8,241 nucleotides of DNA from Natronohydrobacter sp. (GCA_007123015.1 SKSL01000015.1:1-8241), one strand, 5' to 3'; shown: positions 1 to 6,539, counted from the first letter of the stretch. Translations and numbers: made by a program. The notes: a model not told the origin generated them from the letters alone.

Positions 1-231
1 GACGCTCCAGTCATCGGGCAGCATCACCTGCTGGAAAAAACGCTGCAGGCGGCGGTAGGTTGATGCAACTTTGGCGCGAGCCGGGCGCTCTGACGCGATA
101 TGGCTCAAATTCACCGTTCGGACGCTGATCATCCCAAGCACAAGCAGGCAGAGCGTTTCAAGGCAGGTCTTGCCGAGGCGCACATGTGGCGTTAGCGTCT
201 TCTGCAGTTCGACGAGAGAAAAGCTTGTCAT
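1..231 (-). CDS. IS4-like transposase, N-terminal part (runs off left edge)
   Basis: An open frame of exactly 77 codons runs from an ATG at 231 to base 1 with no stop, so the gene continues outside the window. The translation begins MTSFSLVELQKTL and contains STYRRLQRFFQQV near residues 58-70. This S-T/S-YRR-hydrophobic-QRFF signature is one I know from N-termini of IS4-like DDE transposases, where it lies ahead of the catalytic domain. No catalytic D, D or E residue is visible because that part is off the edge. The ATG is the only usual start codon in this frame, since an in-frame stop sits at 298-300 and no ATG, GTG or TTG lies between. No good Shine-Dalgarno sequence precedes it, which is common for transposases. 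Family assignment is from memory of the motif and intactness cannot be judged. Confidence 0.72.
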   Translation of the reverse strand, partial: MTSFSLVELQKTLTPHVRLGKTCLETLCLLVLGMISVRTVNLSHIASERPARAKVASTYRRLQRFFQQVMLPDDWSV

Positions 232-245
232 GGGCGAACGTCTTG

Positions 246-262
246 CACGGAAACAGTCCGTG
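246..262. repeat. Short perfect hairpin upstream of the transposase start
   Basis: CACGGA at 246-251 and TCCGTG at 257-262 form a perfect 6-bp stem around a 5-nt loop. On the transposase strand the hairpin ends 14 nt before the ATG, in the leader of any transcript entering from outside the element. In some IS elements (IS10 and IS50 are the classic cases) a leader structure limits translation from read-through transcripts. A similar role here is inference only. Confidence 0.5.
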
Positions 263-377
263 TTCAGAATCCATCTCGCCGGTCGTTTCCCCCCAAATCA
301 ACAAATCACGCAAGTGTCGTGTAGTGTGGGCGACTTGACTCAATCGGCGCTTAATGAACAGGTCTTGACGGGATGCA

Positions 378-908
378 TCATACGCTCGGCGGCCAGCTGC
401 GTTGCGCGTCCGCCGCGATCCATGCCTGCACCCAATCCGGCAATTCCGGGCTGGCCTGTGGCTGCCCCATCACTTGCAGGACGCGGGCAGGCGGCACGAT
501 CCCTTGCGCCGAGGTGATCGCCGAGCGGATCAGGATATGATTGGCGCAGTCGCGGCCCAACCACATCGCCTGTTCGATATAGAAAAACCGGTCGTCCCAG
601 CCGATGCAGCGCGACCGCATCTCGAATCGCGCAAAGGCCTTGATCCGCCTGCGATAGCGCGTCGAATTGCCAGCCACTGTGATGCCCCAACCCTGCGCGC
701 GCAACATGCCAGTCAGACCGGTCCGCACGCCCATCGGGATCCGGCCCAGATCGTAGAGCGTGAGCGTCCGGCCATTGTTCAACTCGACCCATGGGTCCAG
801 ATCCCAGGGCCAGCAGCGGTGGTGCGAGACATGCGTGTCCAGCAAGCCAAGCCGCGGCGCATTGCGGAACTTGAAGATTTCCTTGAGGAAACGGAAGATC
901 GGATACAT
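378..908 (-). CDS. Acyl-CoA thioesterase-like hotdog protein (4HBT_2/THEM6 type)
   Basis: A 176-residue single-domain protein resembling the 4-hydroxybenzoyl-CoA thioesterase-like hotdog fold, in the THEM6/YbgC-like group. The family hydrolyses acyl-CoA thioesters in the cytoplasm; the substrate here is unknown. Around residues 36-57 the segment WDLDPWVELNNGRTLTLYDL resembles the family's D-x-D...H-x-N-N-x-R-Y active-site region, with the usual His replaced by Glu (VELNN). The rest alternates strands and ends in a Trp-rich tail (DWVQAWIAADAQ). The frame stays open a further 68 codons upstream, but the ATG at 908 is preferred because AGGAG lies 7 nt before it and the upstream part overlaps recQ. 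It follows recQ after a 67-nt gap, so it is probably the last gene of the yggT-recQ transcript. The C-terminus looks complete despite the insertion sequence downstream. Confidence 0.85.
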   Translation of the reverse strand: MYPIFRFLKEIFKFRNAPRLGLLDTHVSHHRCWPWDLDPWVELNNGRTLTLYDLGRIPMGVRTGLTGMLRAQGWGITVAGNSTRYRRRIKAFARFEMRSRCIGWDDRFFYIEQAMWLGRDCANHILIRSAITSAQGIVPPARVLQVMGQPQASPELPDWVQAWIAADAQRSWPPSV

Positions 909-915
909 GGCGCAG

Positions 916-920
916 CTCCT
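916..920 (-). promoter_or_regulatory. Ribosome binding site of the thioesterase gene
   Basis: AGGAG read on the minus strand, 7 nt before the ATG at 908. It decides the start codon against the longer open frame that reaches 1112 inside recQ. Confidence 0.7.
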
Positions 921-941
921 GTGTCTGGTCCAGCCGTGGGG

Positions 942-957
942 CGCGGGCCCGCCCGCG
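942..957. repeat. GC-rich inverted repeat between recQ and the thioesterase gene
   Basis: CGCGGGC at 942-948 and GCCCGCG at 951-957 are exact reverse complements separated by two bases, so a stem of about 5-6 bp with a small loop is possible. It lies in the 67-bp gap after the recQ stop. No T-run follows on the minus strand, so it is not a typical intrinsic terminator. It could reduce or process transcription into the thioesterase gene, which has its own strong ribosome binding site. Confidence 0.35.
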
Positions 958-975
958 TCAAGGGCGTCCGTGGCG

Positions 976-3021
976 TCACAGCATCTGCAGACGTTCCAGA
1001 AGTGCGGGGCCAAACCGCATGACACGGGCCTCATCCATGCCTCGGACCCGCGCGAGCGCAGCCTGAGAGGCCGGGCGGGCTTCGGCAATCGCGCGCAGGG
1101 TCGCCGGGGCAAGGGTCAGCAGCTTCTCGGTCCCGTCCTCGCCCCGCTCCAGCCCGCGCGCGATCTCGAACAGCTCGTCATAAAGCCCACCGGCCGCGCG
1201 CCCGGCCAGTTTGCGGCGCTGCGGGTGCTGCGCGTCAGGCGCGGCGCCGGTGATGACTTCCAGAAACAGCGCGCCGTAGCGCTCCAGCTTGTTCGCCCCC
1301 ACCCCCGAAATCCGCGCCATCGCATCCATATCACGCGGCCGCGTTTCGGCCATCTCGATCAAGGTGCGGTCGGTGAAGATGACATAGGCGGGCACGCGGG
1401 CCTCTTCGGCGAGCGCGCGGCGCTTGGCTTTCAGCGCCGACAGAAGCGGCGCATCTTCGTCCGAGACCAATGCCTTCACGGCTGGCCCATCCTTGGCGCG
1501 CGCGATGGTGTCTTCGCGCAGATGGATTTCGGCCTCGCCGCGCAGGATCGGCCGCGCGGCGTCGGTCATGCGCAAGCCCCCATGGCGTTCGGGGTCCGGG
1601 CGGATCAGGTCGCGGCCCATCATCTGCCGGAATACCGCCTGCCATTTCGCGCGGCTCAGGTCTCGGCCCACCGCGAAGGTCGGCAGCGCATCATGGCCGC
1701 GCTGTTTGACCTTGGGGGTCGCATTGCCGGTCAGAATGTCGATCAGATGGCCCGCGCCGAAACTCTCGCCTGTGCGCAGCGCGGCTGACAGCGCCATGCG
1801 CACGGGCGTTGTTGCATTGAACAGTTTGACCGGACTGGCACATAGGTCGCAATTGCCGCAAGGTTCTGACACTTCGCCGAAATACGAGAGCAGCACCTGA
1901 CGGCGGCAGCGTGTGGCCTCGGCCAGCCCCAGAAGCGCATTCAGCCGCGCATGATCGGCCTGCTTGCGTTCCAGCGGTGCAGGGCTCTCGTCGATCTGGG
2001 CGCGGCGCAGGCGAATGTCATCCGGACCGAAGAGTGTCAGCGTATCAGCCGGGGCCCCGTCGCGGCCCGCGCGGCCGATTTCCTGGTAATACCCTTCGAT
2101 GGATTTCGGCAGATCGGCATGGGCGACCCAGCGGATATCGGGCTTGTCCACGCCCATCCCGAAGGCAATCGTCGCGACCACGATCAGATCATCTTCGCGC
2201 TGGAACAATTCCTCGACCATGCGCCGGGCATGGGCTTCCATCCCGCCGTGATAGGCGCGGGCATTGTGACCAGCCTCGCGCAGGGCCTGCGCCAAGGCTT
2301 CCGTCCGGGCGCGAGTGGCGCAATAAATGATCCCGGCCCGCCCCTTGCGGGCGCTTGCATAGGCCATAAGCTGTTTGCGCGGGCTGTCCTTGACGGCGAA
2401 ATTCAGCCGGATATTGGGCCGGTCGAAGCCATGCAGAAAGATTTGCGGCACGCGTTCGCCGAACAGCCGCTTCATGATCTCGGTACGGGTTTCTGCATCG
2501 GCGGTCGCGGTGAAAGCCGCCAGCGGGACATCGAGCGCGCGGCGCAGATCGCCCAGGCGCAAGTAGTCGGGGCGGAAATCATGACCCCATTGGCTGACAC
2601 AATGCGCTTCATCCACCGCGATCAGACGGCAATTCGCGCGCCGCAACAGATCGACCGTGCTGGACGCTGCCAGCCGTTCCGGCGCGATGTAGAGCAGTTT
2701 CATGTCGCCGCGCGAGAGCGCCAGATGGACCGCATCGGTCTCGGCTTCCGTATTGCCCGAGGTCAGCGCCCCGGCACTCACCCCAAGTTCCTGCAAGCCG
2801 CGCACCTGATCGCGCATCAAGGCGATCAGCGGCGAGATCACGACGGTCAACCCTTCTCGGCAAAGCGCTGGCAACTGGTAGCAGAGCGACTTGCCGCCGC
2901 CTGTGGGCATGATGGCCAAAGTGTCGCGCCCGGCCAGTACGGCCTCGACGATCTCGGCTTGACCGGGGCGAAAGGCAGAAAAGCCAAAGACGCGCGACAG
3001 GACTGCGCTGGTATCGGGCAT
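976..3021 (-). CDS. recQ: ATP-dependent DNA helicase RecQ
   Basis: A 681-residue RecQ helicase, a 3'-5' DNA unwinding enzyme of recombination and replication-fork repair. Visible in order: motif 0 FRPGQ (17-21), Walker A MPTGGGKS (38-45), motif Ia SPLIALMRDQV, DEAH (137-140) followed by the aromatic-rich loop SQWGHDFRPDY, motif III FTATA (170-174), motif V region with FGMGVDKPDIRW (287-298), and motif VI QEIGRAGRDG (313-322). The RecQ-Ct zinc site has Cys372, 388, 391 and 394, then a winged-helix region to about 500 and an HRDC domain at about 522-590. About 70 further residues (613-680) look like a second HRDC-like helical unit, making it longer than the 609-residue E. coli RecQ. The ATG at 3021 is preferred because it lies 4 nt after the yggT stop and gives the usual short N-terminus; an in-frame GTG at 3039 would add six residues and overlap yggT by 14 nt. 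Confidence 0.97.
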   Translation of the reverse strand: MPDTSAVLSRVFGFSAFRPGQAEIVEAVLAGRDTLAIMPTGGGKSLCYQLPALCREGLTVVISPLIALMRDQVRGLQELGVSAGALTSGNTEAETDAVHLALSRGDMKLLYIAPERLAASSTVDLLRRANCRLIAVDEAHCVSQWGHDFRPDYLRLGDLRRALDVPLAAFTATADAETRTEIMKRLFGERVPQIFLHGFDRPNIRLNFAVKDSPRKQLMAYASARKGRAGIIYCATRARTEALAQALREAGHNARAYHGGMEAHARRMVEELFQREDDLIVVATIAFGMGVDKPDIRWVAHADLPKSIEGYYQEIGRAGRDGAPADTLTLFGPDDIRLRRAQIDESPAPLERKQADHARLNALLGLAEATRCRRQVLLSYFGEVSEPCGNCDLCASPVKLFNATTPVRMALSAALRTGESFGAGHLIDILTGNATPKVKQRGHDALPTFAVGRDLSRAKWQAVFRQMMGRDLIRPDPERHGGLRMTDAARPILRGEAEIHLREDTIARAKDGPAVKALVSDEDAPLLSALKAKRRALAEEARVPAYVIFTDRTLIEMAETRPRDMDAMARISGVGANKLERYGALFLEVITGAAPDAQHPQRRKLAGRAAGGLYDELFEIARGLERGEDGTEKLLTLAPATLRAIAEARPASQAALARVRGMDEARVMRFGPALLERLQML

Positions 3022-3025
3022 CGCG

Positions 3026-3313
3026 TCAGACAAAGACACCGATATTGTTGATCAGCACAATACGGATGGCATAGATCGCCAGCAGCGCGACCAGCGGGGC
3101 CAGATCGATCCCACCCAGATCCGGTAGGAATTGCCGGATGCGCATGTAAAACGGTTCGACCAGCCGGTTCAGACCATCCCAGATCGAGGCAACCATCGCG
3201 GAACGCAGGCTGAGCACCTGAAAATTGATCAACCAGCTCAGGATGATATGCGCGATGATAATAAACTGCGCCACGCTCAGGATGAGCAGAATGATCTGGA
3301 TCAGGGACAGCAT
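3026..3313 (-). CDS. YggT family integral membrane protein
   Basis: A 95-residue protein with two hydrophobic segments at about 3-27 and 70-93 and a conserved middle containing LVEPFYMRIRQFLP and GGIDLAPLVALL (about 50-78). This EP...IR..LP..GGIDL/SP pattern marks a YggT repeat. The molecular role of YggT proteins is poorly defined; they are inner-membrane proteins linked to osmotic stress or envelope and division functions in other bacteria. Only one YggT repeat is present, whereas E. coli YggT has two. The ATG at 3313 is supported by GAGGAG 6 nt upstream and a -35/-10 pair further up. The stop at 3026-3028 lies 4 nt from the recQ ATG, so recQ is probably translationally coupled to it. Confidence 0.92.
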   Translation of the reverse strand: MLSLIQIILLILSVAQFIIIAHIILSWLINFQVLSLRSAMVASIWDGLNRLVEPFYMRIRQFLPDLGGIDLAPLVALLAIYAIRIVLINNIGVFV

Positions 3314-3319
3314 GACATG

Positions 3320-3325
3320 CTCCTC
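3320..3325 (-). promoter_or_regulatory. Ribosome binding site of the yggT-family gene
   Basis: GAGGAG read on the minus strand with a 6-nt spacer to the ATG at 3313. It is the strongest Shine-Dalgarno sequence in the window and probably serves the coupled recQ as well. Confidence 0.75.
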
Positions 3326-3343
3326 GGCTCGTGGTCTGGGGGC

Positions 3344-3372
3344 AACCTAAGCGGCGCGGGGGCAAAGGGCAA
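3344..3372 (-). promoter_or_regulatory. Predicted housekeeping-sigma promoter for yggT-recQ-thioesterase
   Basis: Read on the minus strand, TTGCCC (3367-3372) is separated by exactly 17 bp from TAGGTT (3344-3349). Both match the sigma-70-type elements seen ahead of Rhodobacteraceae genes. Transcription would start near 3337, giving a leader of roughly 24 nt that contains the GAGGAG site. Pattern match only. Confidence 0.55.
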
Positions 3373-3412
3373 GCAGGCTTCCGCCGTTTCTCGGATGTGA
3401 ACGCGCAGCCTA

Positions 3413-3440
3413 TGGACAATCGCGAAAAGCCGAGTAGCTT
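3413..3440 (+). promoter_or_regulatory. Possible promoter for yaaA
   Basis: TGGACA (3413-3418, five of six bases of the consensus -35) is followed after 16 bp by TAGCTT (3435-3440). A start near 3447 would leave a leader of about 25 nt before the ATG at 3472. No OxyR-type operator was recognised, although yaaA is under OxyR control in E. coli. Weak prediction. Confidence 0.35.
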
Positions 3441-3471
3441 GCGCTCGATTTCACTTAAGACGCGTTGCCCT

Positions 3472-4245
3472 ATGCTTGTTCTGTTGTCGCCCGCGAAGAA
3501 ACTGGACTGGTCGCCCAAAGGCGCGCCGATACCCATGACTGCCCCCGATTTTCAGCAAGATGCTGTCGTGCTTGCGGAACATGCCCGCACGGTCGGGGCC
3601 GACGGGTTGAAACGTCTGATGAAAATCAGCGACAAGCTGGCGCAACTGAACCTTGAACGGTTCGAGAATTTCGCCGCGGCACCTGCGCCCGAAGCCACCC
3701 GCCCTGCGATCTTCGCGTTCAATGGCGATACATATACGGGGCTGCATGCCAGCTCGCTGGACCCGGATGCTCTGGCCTGGGCCGCGGGGCATTTGCGGAT
3801 CCTGTCGGGGCTTTATGGTCTGTTGCGGCCGTTTGACGCGATGCAACCCTACCGTCTGGAAATGGGCAGCCGGTTGAAAACCGAGCGCGGCGCGGCGCTT
3901 TATGACTATTGGGGCAGCCGGATTTCGACGGCGCTGAACGCGGCGGCGCAGGCGGCCGGGACCGATATCATCGTGAATTGCGCGTCGCAGGAATATTTCG
4001 GTGCCGTGGATCGGGCGTATCTGCAACCGCGCGTCATCTCGCCTGTGTTCAAGGACCAGCGCGACGGCGAAGACCCCAAGATCGTCAGTTTCTTCGCCAA
4101 GAAAGCCCGGGGCGCAATGGCGCGGTTCATTCTGGAAGGGCGATTGACAGACCCGGACGCGCTGAAGGATTTCGACACGGCAGGCTATAGGTACATGCCC
4201 GCGCTTTCGACACCAGAAGCGCCGGTTTTCCTGCGCCAGATTTAG
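3472..4245 (+). CDS. yaaA: Peroxide stress protein YaaA (DUF328/UPF0246)
   Basis: A 257-residue protein, almost exactly the length of E. coli YaaA (258). In E. coli it lowers intracellular free iron during hydrogen peroxide stress and so limits Fenton damage to DNA; a DNA-binding activity has also been reported. Family landmarks are all present: LLSPAKKLDW (4-13), RLMKISDKLAQLN (48-60), FNGDTYTGL (83-91), LSGLYGLLRPFD (111-122) running into MQPYRLEMG (124-132), NCASQEYF (169-176) and SFFAKKARGAMARF (206-219). The frame is open upstream to 3331, but only the ATG at 3472 gives the conserved N-terminus; its ribosome binding site is weak. It is transcribed away from yggT and converges on the hybrid kinase gene, with 6 bp between the two stop codons. 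No key residue looks altered. Confidence 0.96.
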   Translation: MLVLLSPAKKLDWSPKGAPIPMTAPDFQQDAVVLAEHARTVGADGLKRLMKISDKLAQLNLERFENFAAAPAPEATRPAIFAFNGDTYTGLHASSLDPDALAWAAGHLRILSGLYGLLRPFDAMQPYRLEMGSRLKTERGAALYDYWGSRISTALNAAAQAAGTDIIVNCASQEYFGAVDRAYLQPRVISPVFKDQRDGEDPKIVSFFAKKARGAMARFILEGRLTDPDALKDFDTAGYRYMPALSTPEAPVFLRQI

Positions 4246-4251
4246 CATTTG

Positions 4252-6465
4252 TCAGATCCCGCCCAATGAGGCGACCTTGGGGCGGGTTCCACTGTAAAAC
4301 AGGTCTTCCGGGGCGTGATCGCGCAGGGCCGCGAGCAATTCGGCTTTCTTCAGCGGTTTGGTCAGCATCGCATTCATACCTGCGGCCATGATGCGATCAA
4401 TCTCTTCCTGCATCGCATGCGCCGTCAGGGCGATGATTGGTACATCGCGCCCGAAACTGGACGCGCGGATCAACTGCGTGGCCTCGCGCCCATCCATTTC
4501 CGGCATGGAAACATCCATGAAAATCACATCAGGGCGCAAGGTTTCATGCATTTTGACAGCCTGTCGCCCGTTTTCGGCCACATGCAACTCCAGCGGCAAG
4601 GATTTGACCATCTTGGTGAACACCAGCTGGTTGGTCTTGTTGTCTTCCGCGTAGAGAACGCGCAGAGGGCGCGTCGTGCTTGCGACAGTCTGGGGCAGTG
4701 CCTGGTGCGACTTTGGCCGCGGTGCCGTCTTTTCGCGCCCAGCAATGGCCGCAATCAGATCGCGCCACAATAGCGGTTTGGGCAAGGCCGCCCGCAACTT
4801 ATCGCGGCTATGCACCAGACGGGATTCAGCGAGATTGGAACATATCATGACAATCGGCAGGTCGGGATCATGTTCCAGCAGACCCGCGAGCAGGTCTTGC
4901 GCATCCTCGCGGCCCAGATCCTGATCAAGAATCGCCAGATCCGGTTGCGTCTTGACGGTATTGCGCAGCGCGATCCCGCTTTGCGTGGCGGTCAGCACCT
5001 TGGCGCCCGAGGCCTGCAGGCGGCGCGAAATGATGTCGCGGCTGATCAAGTGGTCGCTGATCAGAAGGACTTTGTGCACGGTCGGTGGCAGGGGCGCGGG
5101 CCCCGCTGTGACGGCCCCCTCCGCCACTGGCAATTCGACAGAGATCCCGAAGCAGGACCCGATGCCAAGATCCGATTCGACCCAGATTTTCCCGCCCATG
5201 GCCGTCACGATCTGGCGCGTGATCGCCAGCCCCAGACCCGTGCCCTCGAAACGCCGATTGGCGCTTTCCTCGACCTGGCTGAATTCGAGGAAAACCTGAT
5301 CCTGATGCTCTTTCGAGATGCCGATGCCAGTATCTTCGACAGTTATATTGACCAATTGCCCCTGCGCAGAATTGCCAACCCCGAGCGCCCGGACAAGGAC
5401 ATAGCCGCTATCGGTAAACTTGATGGCATTGCCCACAAGATTGGTCAGCACCTGGCGGATGCGCCCGGCATCGGCCATCAGCAGGGTCGGCAGGAAAATG
5501 TCGAAATCGACAATCAGCTCGAGCGATTTCTTGCGCGCGGTCGGTGTGAGCAAGGTCAAAACGTCATGAATGGTCTTTTCCAGATCGATCACCTCGGGGT
5601 GCAGTTCCATCTTGCCTGCATCCATTTTCGAGAAATCGAGAATGTCATTGATGATCGTGACCAGCGCCTGTCCGGAACTGCTGATGGTCTCGGTATAGCT
5701 GCGCTGTTCGTCATCAAGATCGGTTTCAGCCAGCAAGTCGGTCATCCCGATCACACCATTCATGGGGGTGCGGATTTCATGGCTCATATTCGCCAGAAAC
5801 GCCGATTTTGCGTCCACAGCGGCTTCTGCACGCTGCTGGGCCTCGATCAGTTCGGACTGATAGCGCAGGGTTTCGGTGATATTGGTGCTGAGCGAGACCA
5901 GGTCGCCATTGCTGACCCGCCGCTCGACCAGACGCACGGAAACGCCATTGCGGAAATGCAGCTGCATCGGCGAGATCGACGGCGCTGACCAGCGCGCCAG
6001 CATCATCGCCACCCAGTCATCTGCGCTATGCGCTTCCAGATCGACCAGCCCTTCATGAGCGCAGATTTCGGCAATGCGGCGATAGAGGATCCCGGGCTGT
6101 ACTTCCGGAAAGTCGCGAAACACAGCGAGGTAGGACTGATTGGCCAGGATCAGAACCTGCGATTTGTCGAATACTGCGAACCCGTCCTGCAAGGTTTCGA
6201 CAGCGGCGCGCAGGCGCTCATTGGCCAGGCACAGATCCTGCGAGACCTGTGAATTGGTCCCTTCCAGGCTATCGGCCAGCAAGCGCACGCGGTTGAGTTC
6301 ATCGCGCTGGCTGATGACCTGATCCGACAACGCGAAAGCATGCTCTTTCAGCCGCGCATTCGTGGCGCGCAATTCGTGCTGGACTTGCTCATAAAGCCGC
6401 TCTGCGCGCAAGCGGGCGCGGCGTTCACGGGCCAGCGCGTCACGGTATAAGGGAGAGAAGTTCAT
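4252..6465 (-). CDS. Soluble PAS-containing hybrid sensor histidine kinase / response regulator
   Basis: A 737-residue two-component hybrid kinase with no signal peptide or membrane segment, so a cytoplasmic sensor. Order: an Arg/Glu-rich coiled coil (about 8-92), a PAS-like domain (about 85-200), HisKA with His229 in the H-box NMSHEIRTPMNG, and HATPase_c with N-box Asn346, G1 box EDTGIGI (377-383) and G2 box EGTGLGLAI (407-415). A first receiver (about 464-575) keeps the acceptor Asp514 and Lys563 but has Asp470-His471 where two acidic residues are usual, and Ser543 for Thr. A second receiver (about 600-715) is canonical: Glu607/Asp608, Asp651, Thr681, Lys703. No HPt domain is present and no partner regulator is nearby, so signal and output are unknown. 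The start is uncertain: the ATG at 6465 gives the N-terminus MNFSPLYRDALARE; an in-frame GTG at 6513 would add 16 residues. Neither has a clear ribosome binding site. Confidence 0.93.
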   Translation of the reverse strand: MNFSPLYRDALARERRARLRAERLYEQVQHELRATNARLKEHAFALSDQVISQRDELNRVRLLADSLEGTNSQVSQDLCLANERLRAAVETLQDGFAVFDKSQVLILANQSYLAVFRDFPEVQPGILYRRIAEICAHEGLVDLEAHSADDWVAMMLARWSAPSISPMQLHFRNGVSVRLVERRVSNGDLVSLSTNITETLRYQSELIEAQQRAEAAVDAKSAFLANMSHEIRTPMNGVIGMTDLLAETDLDDEQRSYTETISSSGQALVTIINDILDFSKMDAGKMELHPEVIDLEKTIHDVLTLLTPTARKKSLELIVDFDIFLPTLLMADAGRIRQVLTNLVGNAIKFTDSGYVLVRALGVGNSAQGQLVNITVEDTGIGISKEHQDQVFLEFSQVEESANRRFEGTGLGLAITRQIVTAMGGKIWVESDLGIGSCFGISVELPVAEGAVTAGPAPLPPTVHKVLLISDHLISRDIISRRLQASGAKVLTATQSGIALRNTVKTQPDLAILDQDLGREDAQDLLAGLLEHDPDLPIVMICSNLAESRLVHSRDKLRAALPKPLLWRDLIAAIAGREKTAPRPKSHQALPQTVASTTRPLRVLYAEDNKTNQLVFTKMVKSLPLELHVAENGRQAVKMHETLRPDVIFMDVSMPEMDGREATQLIRASSFGRDVPIIALTAHAMQEEIDRIMAAGMNAMLTKPLKKAELLAALRDHAPEDLFYSGTRPKVASLGGI
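4258..4286 (+). terminator. Possible hairpin terminator downstream of yaaA
   Basis: CCCGCCC (4258-4264) and GGGCGGG (4280-4286) are perfect 7-bp complements around a 15-nt loop, starting 12 bases after the yaaA stop. Only two T residues follow, and the hairpin lies inside the 3' end of the convergent kinase gene, so this is at best a weak terminator. No other candidate exists in the 6-bp gap between the genes. Confidence 0.3.
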
Positions 6466-6539
6466 GCAATCGGCTCGAACCCCATGGATCAGGGTATTTC
6501 GCCCGAGTATCACCCTTGCGGCTGAAGAAAACCTTAATG

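Larger units (their letters stand above)
1..345 (-). mobile_element. One end of an IS4-like insertion sequence; outer boundary not resolved
   Basis: The transposase start at 231 and the non-coding stretch that follows imply that one terminus of the insertion sequence lies between about 262 and 377, before the thioesterase stop codon. The right limit given is a guess. The terminal inverted repeat and target duplication cannot be identified because the other end is outside the window. The stretch 232-377 holds no other credible gene; a 61-codon frame there overlaps the transposase and shows no family resemblance. The element appears to sit just beyond the 3' end of the thioesterase gene without disrupting it. 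Confidence 0.5.

Noticed and set aside
158..343. 61-codon minus-strand frame overlapping the transposase start
   Set aside because: Out of frame with the transposase, no family resemblance, no ribosome binding site. Treated as leader sequence of the IS.
305..345. Candidate terminal inverted repeat of the insertion sequence (GTGTCGTGTAGTGTGGGC region)
   Set aside because: Without the opposite end of the element there is nothing to match it to, and no target-site duplication can be tested. Not called as a feature.
71..517. 148-codon plus-strand open frame at the left end
   Set aside because: It runs antisense across the transposase, the IS end and the 3' part of the thioesterase gene, three unrelated contexts, so it is not one gene.
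760..1788. Long plus-strand open frame (342 codons) across the thioesterase-recQ junction
   Set aside because: It is antisense to the 3' half of recQ, where a complete set of RecQ domains proves the minus-strand frame. Its translation is compositionally odd (rich in Arg, Gln, Gly, Ala), as expected for a shadow of GC-rich codon usage.
1951..3051. 366-codon plus-strand open frame antisense to recQ
   Set aside because: Opposite the helicase motifs, with no recognisable domain and no promoter or ribosome binding site seen. A shadow frame.
3314..3471. OxyR-type operator upstream of yaaA
   Set aside because: Searched because E. coli yaaA is OxyR-controlled, but no ATAG-spaced dyad was visible in the interval.
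2847..3536. 229-codon minus-strand frame spanning yggT and the yggT-yaaA intergenic region
   Set aside because: It overlaps yggT, the start of recQ and the divergent promoter region out of frame, with no domain.
3451..4248. 265-codon minus-strand open frame antisense to yaaA
   Set aside because: YaaA motifs are all on the plus strand. The antisense product is Arg/Gln-rich and unlike any family I recognise.
4810..5988. 392-codon plus-strand open frame antisense to the hybrid kinase
   Set aside because: The minus-strand frame carries every histidine kinase box. The antisense product shows no domain and is explained by third-position GC bias.
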